Below, piece by piece: positions 25,499 through 32,171 of a stretch of 61,405 bases of DNA. A program made the position numbers and the translations under genes. How positions within the stretch are numbered: the stretch's first letter is position 1; each line of letters opens with the position of its first letter. The DNA is from Actinomycetota bacterium. Its GTDB lineage: Bacteria; Actinomycetota; Actinomycetes; Mycobacteriales; HKI-0501. The stretch covers positions 1 to 61,405 of the forward strand of contig JAVEDU010000089.1 in assembly GCA_030840805.1 (NCBI GenBank), read 5' to 3'. The notes below the pieces were generated by a model that saw only the letters and a list, made by a program, of their open reading frames with translations, had not been told where the DNA came from and did no database searches.

Positions 25499-25654
25499 TC
25501 ACTGCACGGTGACGTCGTTGAAGGGCAGCAGGGGGTCCACCCACGGGAACACCACGAACCACAGCAACGCGGCGATCCCGAGGACGAGCACGAGCGTGCA
25601 GGCGAGCTTGCCGAGCGTTCCACCGGGGAAGACCCGCCACAACCACGAGTACAC
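25499..25654 (-). CDS. Conserved-context 51-residue membrane miniprotein
   Basis: Short frame from GTG at 25654: VYSWLWRVFPGGTLGKLACT, then one strongly hydrophobic helix (LVLVLGIAALLWFVVFPWV) and the polar end DPLLPFNDVTVQ. The aromatic N-terminus and the PLLPFNDVTV end resemble small proteins I recall between the class E sortase and trpG/pabA genes in many actinobacteria. It fits the gap exactly, with six bases to the sortase stop and seven to the pabA start. Function unknown; a sortase or wall-complex partner is a guess. Confidence 0.75.
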   Translation of the reverse strand: MYSWLWRVFPGGTLGKLACTLVLVLGIAALLWFVVFPWVDPLLPFNDVTVQ

Positions 25655-25660
25655 CGGCGG

Positions 25661-26323
25661 TCAGCCCTTCATCGCGGCGAGCTCGACGGGACGGACCCCG
25701 GGCTTCTTCGTCTCGACCCGGCTCTCCTCGCCGTGCACGATCAGCCGCTCGTAGTTGTCCCACTTCGGGTTGCAGGTGGTGAGCGTGATGAGCTTGCGGT
25801 ACCCGGTGGCGGCGGCGGGGCGGGCGGGGTTGGGCGCGACGACGCCGACCTCGGTAGGGAGCACGATGTGCACCCGGTACACCCGGTAGACGATCCACTG
25901 GTTCGCGGTCTCGACGACGATCGCGTCGCCGTTCTGCATCTTCTCGAGGTCCCAGAAGACGCTGGGCATGCGGTGCCCGGCGATGGCGAAGTTGCCCTTC
26001 TGGCCGGGGAGCGCGGACGCCGGGTAGTGCCCGGGCGCGAGCCGGATGTCCTCGGGGTCGGTGCCCTCGACGACCACCCACTCCTTGTTCAGCCGCGGGA
26101 TGTACATCCGGGCCATGCCCTTGCCCTTGATCGGCTTGGGGAGGCGGGCCTCGGGCTTCGGGTTGTCATGGGCCCAGGCGGCGCTCAGGCCGCCCTCGAG
26201 TCGCTTCTGCTCGGCGCCGACCTGCAGCGCCTTGCCGTAGACCTCGTACCCGGCGAACAGCATCACCACGAGGCCGAAGGTGATGAGTGTCTGGCCGAAT
26301 CCCCGCACCACCGTCCGGATCAC
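25661..26323 (-). CDS. Class E sortase
   Basis: 220 residues with an N-terminal transmembrane helix (TLITFGLVVMLFAGYEVYG) and a sortase barrel. Catalytic residues: His in IAGHRM, Cys in LTTCNPKW and Arg in NYERLIV. Class E enzymes of high-GC Gram-positives attach LAXTG-type proteins to peptidoglycan. The GTG start at 26323 overlaps the stop of the DUF881 gene (GTGA), so the two are coupled. No protein in this window ends in a recognisable sortase signal, so the substrates lie elsewhere. Confidence 0.94.
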   Translation of the reverse strand: MIRTVVRGFGQTLITFGLVVMLFAGYEVYGKALQVGAEQKRLEGGLSAAWAHDNPKPEARLPKPIKGKGMARMYIPRLNKEWVVVEGTDPEDIRLAPGHYPASALPGQKGNFAIAGHRMPSVFWDLEKMQNGDAIVVETANQWIVYRVYRVHIVLPTEVGVVAPNPARPAAATGYRKLITLTTCNPKWDNYERLIVHGEESRVETKKPGVRPVELAAMKG

Positions 26324-27132
26324 TGCGTGCCCCGCAGCGTGAACGGCAGCGAGACCTGACCCGTGTACCCCGGCATGCGTACGTCTCCCTCGTCCTTGAC
26401 CTGATATCCCAACTGGAAATCCCGGGCCGCCTGCTCGTACGCCTGCACCGACCGCGACTCGGCCAACGAGCCCCGGAGCCGGTCGACCGGCCCGATCGCG
26501 GTGACGGTGAACGGCGGCGAATAGGTCCGGCCGTACAGCAACAGCGTGTTTCCGACGCAGCGTACGGCGCCGGTCGAGATCACACGTTGCCCCATGATCG
26601 TCATTGCCTCGGCGCCACCGGCCCACAGGGCGTTGACCACGGCCTGCACGTCCTGCTGGTGCACGACGATGTCGTTGACGGTGGCGCCGGGCGGCAGCTG
26701 CCCGTCCGTGCGGGCCGGGGCGTCGTTCAGCTCGACCGTGAGGGCGGGACCGTGGACCCTGCCGAGCCCGGCGGGGGCCCGGAGGGCATCGGCGGCGGCC
26801 TGGGCCGCGGCGACGCGCGCATCGGCGCCGGCCTGGGCGCGGGTGTTCCGCTCGACCTCGGCGCGGAGGGTCGCGGCGCGGGCCTCGCTGGTCCTGACCT
26901 GCTGGTTCCGCTCGGCGATCAGCTGGGTGAGCTCGAGCCGGCGGCCGGCCCGGAGATCGGTTCCCCGCGCGGTCTCCGCGCTGGTCGCGAACAGCACCCC
27001 CGCCCCGAGGACCACGAGCGGTACGGCGAGCCGCCACGCCGAGGGCCGGGGGTGACGCGGGGACAGCCGGACGGCGGTGTCCAGGATCGTCCGGAGGCGA
27101 CGGGTGCGGTGCTCGGGACGCGCCGGGCGCAC
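26320..27132 (-). CDS. DUF881 family protein
   Basis: 270 residues. Basic N-terminus, one transmembrane helix (LAVPLVVLGAGVLFATSAETA, about 34-54), a coiled-coil stretch (about 70-115, ELTQLIAERNQQVRTSEARA) and the DUF881 domain (GPALTVELNDAP, DIVVHQQDVQAVVNALWAGGAEAM, IGPVDRL). The orthologue in mycobacteria (Rv0012) is next to crgA and trpG, and the family is linked by position to cell division. Start GTG with GGAGGAGGCA; divergent from crgA across 66 bases. Confidence 0.93.
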   Translation of the reverse strand: MRPARPEHRTRRLRTILDTAVRLSPRHPRPSAWRLAVPLVVLGAGVLFATSAETARGTDLRAGRRLELTQLIAERNQQVRTSEARAATLRAEVERNTRAQAGADARVAAAQAAADALRAPAGLGRVHGPALTVELNDAPARTDGQLPPGATVNDIVVHQQDVQAVVNALWAGGAEAMTIMGQRVISTGAVRCVGNTLLLYGRTYSPPFTVTAIGPVDRLRGSLAESRSVQAYEQAARDFQLGYQVKDEGDVRMPGYTGQVSLPFTLRGTQ

Positions 27133-27198
27133 TGTGCCTCCTCCACGGTCGGGGTGTGTTGTCTACGCTAGCGGCTGAGCCCCAGCCCAGGAGATACC

Positions 27199-27468
27199 GT
27201 GCCCAAGTCCCGCATCCGTAAGAAGAAGGTCTACACGCCGCCGACGGACGTCCGCCCGTCGACCGCGACCACGACCCGCAAGAAGCGGCCGAGCCCGCAG
27301 TGGGTGCCCGGCCTGGCCGTCGCCCTGATCACGCTGGGCATCGCCTGGCTTGCGACGTACTACATGAGCCAGACCAAGTACCCGGTGGAATCGCTGGGGG
27401 TCTGGAACCTCGCGATCGGCTTCGGTCTGATGGTCGGGTCGCTAGGCGTTTTCACGCAGTGGCGCTGA
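27199..27468 (+). CDS. crgA: Cell division protein CrgA
   Basis: 89 residues: basic N-terminus (PKSRIRKKKVYTPP), two transmembrane helices (VPGLAVALITLGIAWLATYYM and LAIGFGLMVGSLGVFT) separated by a short loop containing TKYPVESLGVWN, the family signature. CrgA interacts with FtsZ, FtsQ and PBPs and coordinates septum formation in actinobacteria. The GTG start at 27199 has AGGAGA. Position between DUF881 and the PH-domain gene is conserved. Confidence 0.97.
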   Translation: MPKSRIRKKKVYTPPTDVRPSTATTTRKKRPSPQWVPGLAVALITLGIAWLATYYMSQTKYPVESLGVWNLAIGFGLMVGSLGVFTQWR

Positions 27469-27478
27469 GTAGTCGACT

Positions 27479-27520
27479 TACACCGGTGTAGTTTTCCCCA
27501 GGCTTCATCCACAGTGTGGA
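27479..27520. promoter_or_regulatory. Two palindromes between crgA and the PH-domain gene
   Basis: TACACCGGTGTA (27479-27490) is a perfect 12-base palindrome, and TCCACA-G-TGTGGA (27508-27520) a perfect 13-base one, both inside a 74-base gap. The second overlaps TCATCCACA, which matches the DnaA-box consensus TTATCCACA at eight of nine bases. They may be operators of the downstream gene; a replication role is possible but unsupported by any cluster of boxes. Confidence 0.4.
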
Positions 27521-27542
27521 CGACGGGGAGATGTGAGGTTCC

Positions 27543-27974
27543 GTGATGCCCCGGATCGAATGGCGGGTACCCCGCCGCCGCCCGGCGGTGAAGCTGGTCG
27601 GCGCCGCCGTGTTCCTCGCGGTCGCCCTGGTGTACGCCCGCGACCCCGGTCGCTGGGTCACCGCCGTGCTGGCGGCCGTGGCCCTCGGCGCGTTCGCGCT
27701 GCGGGACGTGCTGGCGCCCGTGCGGCTCGCGGCGGACACCACCGGGGTGACGGTCGTCCACGGCTTCGCGGGGACCCGGCACATCCCGTGGGGCGAGGTC
27801 GAACGGGTCCGCGTGGACGCCCGCGGCCGGCTCGGCCGGCGGGACGAGGTGCTGGAGGTCGACACCGGGGAGTCGCTGCACCTGTTCGGTGCCCAGGAGC
27901 TCGGCGCGGACCTCGACACGGTCGCCGCGGCGCTGGTGGCCCTGCGGACCGGCAACCCGATCCCCGGCGGCTGA
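27543..27974 (+). CDS. PH-domain membrane protein (bPH, Rv0010c-like)
   Basis: 143 residues. Two adjacent N-terminal transmembrane helices (AVKLVGAAVFLAVALVYA and WVTAVLAAVALGAFALRDVL) precede a bacterial pleckstrin-homology-like domain (about 60-140; VTVVHGFAGTRHIPWGEVERVRVD). Matches the small PH-domain protein always found next to crgA. Start GTG at 27543 or the ATG directly after it. Function unknown; a role at the division site is inferred from position. In mycobacteria this gene is convergent with crgA; here it reads the same way as crgA. Confidence 0.88.
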   Translation: MMPRIEWRVPRRRPAVKLVGAAVFLAVALVYARDPGRWVTAVLAAVALGAFALRDVLAPVRLAADTTGVTVVHGFAGTRHIPWGEVERVRVDARGRLGRRDEVLEVDTGESLHLFGAQELGADLDTVAAALVALRTGNPIPGG

Positions 27975-27978
27975 CCGG

Positions 27979-28908
27979 TCAGCCGGTCAGCTGACCCGTC
28001 CGCCAGATCACGGCGAGCACGAGCAGGAGCGCGACGAGCGCCAGGCCGCCGAGCTGGACCGCGAGCCGGCCCTTCCGCGGCGCGTACGCGAAGGTCGCAC
28101 CGATCGCGGCACCGGCGGCGAGACCGCCGAGGTGCCCCATGATCGAGATGCCCGGTACCCAGAACGTGATGACCAGGTTCAGGGCGAGCAGGCCCAGCAG
28201 CCCCCGGACATCGGCCTTCATCCGGCGGAAGAAGAAGAAGAGCGCCCCGATCAGACCGAAGATGCTGCCCGAGGCCCCGACCGTGGCGGTGTTCGGGGCG
28301 AAGAGGTACACCGCGGTGGCGCCGCCGACCCCGGCGAGCAGGTACAGCGCGAGGAAGCGCCAGCGGCCCAGCAGCCGCTCGCACTCGCGGCCGAGAAGCC
28401 ACAGCGCGTACATGTTCAGGGCCAGGTGCAGCAGGCCGTAGTGCAGGAACCCGGCCGTCAGCAGCCGGTAGTACTCGCCCGCCGCGACGCCGCCGTAGCT
28501 GCCGTCGGTGTAGCGGAAGAGGTCGACGACCGCGCCCCAGTTCGTGACCGGGGAACTGCCGCCGTACGCGATCAGCTGGCCGAGCTCGGCCGGACGGTAC
28601 GCGCCGGACAGCACGACCGCCACCACGGTGAGCAGCCACATCGCGACGTTGACCGCGATGAGCGACCGGGTCACCTGGCCGCGCTCACCGGCGGTGTCCC
28701 CGCCGAACACGGTCTGGCCCCGGCGCACCGAGCGGCTGCCCTCGTGGACGCAGTCGGGGCACTGGTGGCCCACCGACGCCGCGTTCATGCAGTCGGGGCA
28801 GATCGGGCGGTCACAGCGGACACACCGGACGTACGTCTCCCGCCGGGGGTGCCGGTAGCAGACCGGCACGGCCGAGGTGTCGGCCGTGCCGGTCTCCTGC
28901 TCGCTCAC
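27979..28908 (-). CDS. Rhomboid-family intramembrane serine protease with N-terminal zinc finger
   Basis: 309 residues. The N-terminal cytosolic part has a B-box-like zinc-binding cluster (CYRHPRRETYVRCVRCDRPICPDC, then HQCPDC). A six-helix rhomboid core follows with catalytic Ser in GASGSIFG, His in GHLGGL, and the HYGLLHLALNMYAL oxyanion/WR-region motif. The GTG start at 28908 lies just upstream of the ppiA stop in transcription order. It would cut transmembrane substrates in the membrane; the substrates are unknown. Placed between ppiA and the PH gene as in other actinobacteria. Confidence 0.95.
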   Translation of the reverse strand: MSEQETGTADTSAVPVCYRHPRRETYVRCVRCDRPICPDCMNAASVGHQCPDCVHEGSRSVRRGQTVFGGDTAGERGQVTRSLIAVNVAMWLLTVVAVVLSGAYRPAELGQLIAYGGSSPVTNWGAVVDLFRYTDGSYGGVAAGEYYRLLTAGFLHYGLLHLALNMYALWLLGRECERLLGRWRFLALYLLAGVGGATAVYLFAPNTATVGASGSIFGLIGALFFFFRRMKADVRGLLGLLALNLVITFWVPGISIMGHLGGLAAGAAIGATFAYAPRKGRLAVQLGGLALVALLLVLAVIWRTGQLTG

Positions 28909-28915
28909 GACGGGG

Positions 28916-29446
28916 TCAGGCCGAACGACGCTCGACGGCGACCGACTGGATCGTCTGGTCGGTGCTCGGCCGGTCCCCGCGACCGGTCTGCGTCGCCGCG
29001 ATCCGGTCGACCACGTCGCGGCCGGCCTGGTCGGCGACCTCGCCGAAGATCGTGTGCTTGCCGGTGAGCCAGGCGGTCGGCGCCACCGTGATGAAGAACT
29101 GGGACCCGTTGGTGCCGGGGCCGGCGTTCGCCATCGCCAGCAGGTACGGGCGGTCGAACGACAGGTCGGGATGGATCTCGTCGCCGAACTGGTACCCGGG
29201 GCCTCCGGTGCCGGTGCCCAGGGGGTCACCGCCCTGGATCATGAAGTTCGGGATCACGCGGTGGAAGACCGTGCCGTCGTAGAGCTTCTTGGTCTCGGTG
29301 GTCCCGGTGCGGGGGTCGGTCCACTCCCGGGTGCCCTCGGCCAGCTCGACGAAGTTCTTCACGGTCTTCGGCGCATGGTCGGGGAAGAGCTGGACCGTGA
29401 TCGGCCCCTCGCTCGTGTTCAGGGTGGCGTACAGCTGCTCGGCCAA
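28916..29446 (-). CDS. ppiA: Cyclophilin-type peptidyl-prolyl cis-trans isomerase
   Basis: 176 residues, single cyclophilin domain. Active-site motifs FHRVIPNFMIQGGDP (Arg and Gln), FGDEIHPDLSF and GSQFFITVAPTAWL are intact, so it should be an active prolyl isomerase of the cytoplasm (no signal peptide). The start codon is TTG at 29446 with GGAGG eight bases upstream. The rhomboid gene follows and its start is eight bases past the stop, suggesting co-transcription. Confidence 0.96.
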   Translation of the reverse strand: MAEQLYATLNTSEGPITVQLFPDHAPKTVKNFVELAEGTREWTDPRTGTTETKKLYDGTVFHRVIPNFMIQGGDPLGTGTGGPGYQFGDEIHPDLSFDRPYLLAMANAGPGTNGSQFFITVAPTAWLTGKHTIFGEVADQAGRDVVDRIAATQTGRGDRPSTDQTIQSVAVERRSA

Positions 29447-29601
29447 CGAACTGTCCTCCGGTGCGGATGGGGATTATCCGATCATCCTCTCACCCGCGGT
29501 CCACCGCGCACCCTCGCATGGCTGATCGTCCCGCTCGTGTGGTGCTCGCGCCGCGTTGCGGGCAGGATGATCCGGGTCCTTATCCGGAGCAAGGGGGAGC
29601 C

Positions 29602-30468
29602 ATGGTGTTCGGCAGGAAGAAGTCCAAGGCGAGGCGTGCCCAGGAGATCGCCGCGGATCTCAGCGCAGGCGTCGGTCACCTGCGCTCTGCCGCCGGGACT
29701 GCCGCCGATGTGGCCAAGGACGCACTCGGTCCCAAGGTCGGCGCGGCGCGCGAGGCACTGGCGCCGAAGGTCGAGGTGGCGCGGGGCGCGCTCGCGCCAC
29801 ATGTGGAGGCGACGCGTGACGCGCTCTCCCCTCGACTCGACGCGGCGCGCGATTCGGCCCGTGACACGGTCGACGCCGGCCGCGACGCGGTGAAGCCAGC
29901 GTGGGACTCGGCCGTCGCGGCGCTGGCCCCGATGGTGGCCGCGGCGCTCGAGGCGCAGGCCTCCGGCAAGAAGACGACCCGTAAGGCGCTGAAGACGGCG
30001 GACAAGCGCACCCGCAGCCAGCGCCGCGAGGCGCAGCGGCGGGCGGCGGACGTCGCCCTCGCCCTGCGCGGCAAGAAGGCCCGCCGTTGGCCGCTGGCGT
30101 TGGGTGCGCTGGCCATCGGTGCGGCCGCCGGTGCGGCGGCGGGTCTGCTGGCCCGCCGGAACGAGCCCGAGTGGCAGGAGTACGACCCCGACGGCGCGTT
30201 CGGTGACGCGAAGGACCGCGTGTCCGGTGCGGGTGCGGCGGCGAAGGAGAAGATGTCGTCCGCCGCGGACGCGGCCCGGTCGAGGGTCTCCTCGGTGGCG
30301 AACTCGGTCGCGGACAAGGCCGCCGACGTTGCCGTGTCGGTGTCCGATGCCGCACACGCCGCGGCCGACAAGACCTCCGACGCGGCGCTGCGTGCCGCGG
30401 AGCGGGCCGGGGACGCGGCGCAGTCGGTCGCCGAGACCGACACGGGAGCGCACCACAAGCAGGGCTGA
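29602..30468 (+). CDS. Apolipoprotein-like amphipathic-repeat protein with one membrane helix
   Basis: 288 residues, not assigned to a named family. The N-terminal 110 residues are 11-residue amphipathic repeats (GPKVGAAREAL, APKVEVARGAL, APHVEATRDAL, SPRLDAARDSA), as in apolipoproteins and LEA-like proteins. A Lys/Arg-rich segment is followed by a transmembrane or membrane-inserting helix (WPLALGALAIGAAAGAAAGLLA, about 172-193) and an Ala/Ser/Asp-rich repetitive tail. The ATG start at 29602 has GGGGGAG. Probably binds membrane or DNA surfaces; function unknown. A strong hairpin ends the gene. Confidence 0.85.
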   Translation: MVFGRKKSKARRAQEIAADLSAGVGHLRSAAGTAADVAKDALGPKVGAAREALAPKVEVARGALAPHVEATRDALSPRLDAARDSARDTVDAGRDAVKPAWDSAVAALAPMVAAALEAQASGKKTTRKALKTADKRTRSQRREAQRRAADVALALRGKKARRWPLALGALAIGAAAGAAAGLLARRNEPEWQEYDPDGAFGDAKDRVSGAGAAAKEKMSSAADAARSRVSSVANSVADKAADVAVSVSDAAHAAADKTSDAALRAAERAGDAAQSVAETDTGAHHKQG

Positions 30469-30477
30469 GCACAGCGC

Positions 30478-30509
30478 AGCGGCCCCGTCGAGTGATCGAC
30501 GGGGCCGCT
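30478..30509. terminator. Hairpin terminator after amphipathic-repeat gene
   Basis: AGCGGCCCCGTCGA-GTGA-TCGACGGGGCCGCT, a perfect 14-base-pair stem with a four-base loop, nine bases after the stop codon and 22 bases from the convergent glycosidase stop. Suitable for termination on both strands. Confidence 0.85.
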
Positions 30510-30531
30510 GTCGTGTGTCGTGACCGGCCGG

Positions 30532-31857
30532 TCAGCCGCAGCTCGGCACGGTCGCGGAGGGCAGGAGTCCGACCGTGAGCTTCGCCGTGCCGCTCGTCAG
30601 GCACAGCACCCGCCCGGGTGCGGCCCAGCGGGACGTGACCGGCTGACCGGCGGCGAACCGCGGGCGCAGCCAGTTCAGCGCGTACGTCATCGGCAGGGCG
30701 TTGCCGCCGGACGCCGTCGAGGTGTCCGTCCACAGGGCGACCGACGTCAACGTCGGCCTGGCCTCGGGCTGCCAGAGCAGCACCACGGAGGCCCCGGCCT
30801 GCCGCACCTGGAGCAGCGCGTCGACCGCCACCGCGGAGCGCTCCCGGGAGCCCGCCCAGTTGTGGGGATCACGCATGCCGGGGTAGAACTCCGCCCACCA
30901 CACCGGCAGGGTGGTCTGCTGACGGATCCAGGTGGTGATGACCGCGAGCTTCCGGTTCGCCGTCGACTCGTCGGTGATGACGCCCTTGTCCTTGGTGGAG
31001 TTCCCGCCGTCCACCGCGATGAAGTCCGCCCCGGCGGCGTTCGCGAGCCAGTACCTGATCGCGTCGAGGTCCCGCTGGTCGACCACACCCCACGGTCCCC
31101 GGAGGGCGGAGGGGTGCGACATCGTCGCGGCGTTGCTCCAGCTGTTGACGACGAGGTAGGGCCCACCGACCTTGATCGCCGGGTTCACGGCCTTCAGCGC
31201 CCGGTACACCGTGTTGTAGAAGGCCGTGTACGCCTCGATGTTCCACCGGTTGCGGGAGGTGTCCCAGAAGCCCTTGAGCTCGTTCCAGACCATGAAGTGC
31301 TTCACGTCGGGGTAGCGCTTGGCCACCGTGGCCGCGAGCCGGGCGTAGTCGTCGTAGTGGTCGGGGGTCGGCGCGATCGCGAGCCGGGACCAGTCGGTCG
31401 TGCCTGCGGCGCCGCCCTTCATCCAGTCCGGCGAGCAGCACAGCGTGAGCACCGGCGTCCCGCCGTTGCGGCGCATGAGGTCCACCCGGGCGTCGAGGGT
31501 CGACCAGTCGTACCTGCCCGGGGACGGCTCCGGGCTGAGCGCGCCGAAACCCATGATGTGCTGGTTCTGGAGCGCCGCCGCGCTGCGCAGCGCGGTCTCC
31601 GCGCGGTCACGGGACGCGGCCGGGTTCCACTTGTCGGCGCTGTACTGGGTGTGGGTCACCCCGACCGACAGACCGCCCACGCTGCCCGTCGGACCGGCCG
31701 CGACGGCCATCCGTACCGGCGCGGGCTTGACGGCCCGGCCGGGTGCCGCCTCGGCCGGGGTACCCACGGTGACCGCGACGAGCGCCGCGAGTGCCAGACC
31801 GAACACCGAGCGTGTCACTCCTCGGAACCGACGAGGGGTGGAGGAGTCGTTGATCAT
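30532..31857 (-). CDS. Secreted glycoside hydrolase, clan GH-A (GH39-like)
   Basis: 441 residues. Sec signal peptide (residues about 1-38: basic RRFRGVTRS, hydrophobic VFGLALAALVAVTVG, cleavage after PAEA). TIM-barrel with the acid/base Glu in VWNELKGFWD and the nucleophile Glu in WWAEFYPG, as in beta-xylosidase/GH39 and related clan A enzymes. A short C-terminal beta region follows. Start ATG at 31857. It is the last gene of the polysaccharide operon, 77 bases after a small membrane-protein gene, so it may trim or release the polymer made there. Substrate unknown. Confidence 0.88.
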   Translation of the reverse strand: MINDSSTPRRFRGVTRSVFGLALAALVAVTVGTPAEAAPGRAVKPAPVRMAVAAGPTGSVGGLSVGVTHTQYSADKWNPAASRDRAETALRSAAALQNQHIMGFGALSPEPSPGRYDWSTLDARVDLMRRNGGTPVLTLCCSPDWMKGGAAGTTDWSRLAIAPTPDHYDDYARLAATVAKRYPDVKHFMVWNELKGFWDTSRNRWNIEAYTAFYNTVYRALKAVNPAIKVGGPYLVVNSWSNAATMSHPSALRGPWGVVDQRDLDAIRYWLANAAGADFIAVDGGNSTKDKGVITDESTANRKLAVITTWIRQQTTLPVWWAEFYPGMRDPHNWAGSRERSAVAVDALLQVRQAGASVVLLWQPEARPTLTSVALWTDTSTASGGNALPMTYALNWLRPRFAAGQPVTSRWAAPGRVLCLTSGTAKLTVGLLPSATVPSCG

Positions 31858-31934
31858 GAAGTCATCATCGACTCGGCAGCGTACCGGGTTGAGTCTCCAG
31901 CCGAATTCGTCGGCGGTGAGACCGAGTGCCGCGG

Positions 31935-32171
31935 TCAAGCGATCTGAACCCACACCCGGAGGGCGAGCGCTGCCACGAGCAGCACCGTGCCCAGGGCGAG
32001 CGCCCACCCGCTCCCCCGCCGGAGGGCCGACGGCCGGCGTCGCCCCTCCGGCCCGGCGAGCTGGGCCGCGACGGCGCGCGCCGTGGCGATCAGCACCACG
32101 ACGGCACAGAGCACCCCGGCCGCCAGGCTCAGGACATGAGGCTGGAGTACGGCGTCCATCGGCGTGCTCAC
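31935..32171 (-). CDS. Small membrane protein in polysaccharide operon
   Basis: 78 residues, two predicted transmembrane helices (VLSLAAGVLCAVVVLIATARAV and GWALALGTVLLVAALALRVWV) joined by a basic Pro-rich loop. No family recognised. GTG at 32171 overlaps the stop of the polymerase-like gene upstream (GTGA), so it is translated with it. Perhaps an accessory or assembly subunit. Confidence 0.75.
   Translation of the reverse strand: MSTPMDAVLQPHVLSLAAGVLCAVVVLIATARAVAAQLAGPEGRRRPSALRRGSGWALALGTVLLVAALALRVWVQIA

Noticed and set aside
25661-26323. Sortase substrate encoded in the window
   Set aside because: The secreted proteins seen (Asp-repeat protein, glycosidase, HNH nuclease) have no C-terminal LPXTG/LAXTG-helix-basic tail.
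27500-27525. Possible chromosomal origin (DnaA boxes)
   Set aside because: Only one near-match; oriC needs a cluster of boxes and dnaA/dnaN, which are not in the window.
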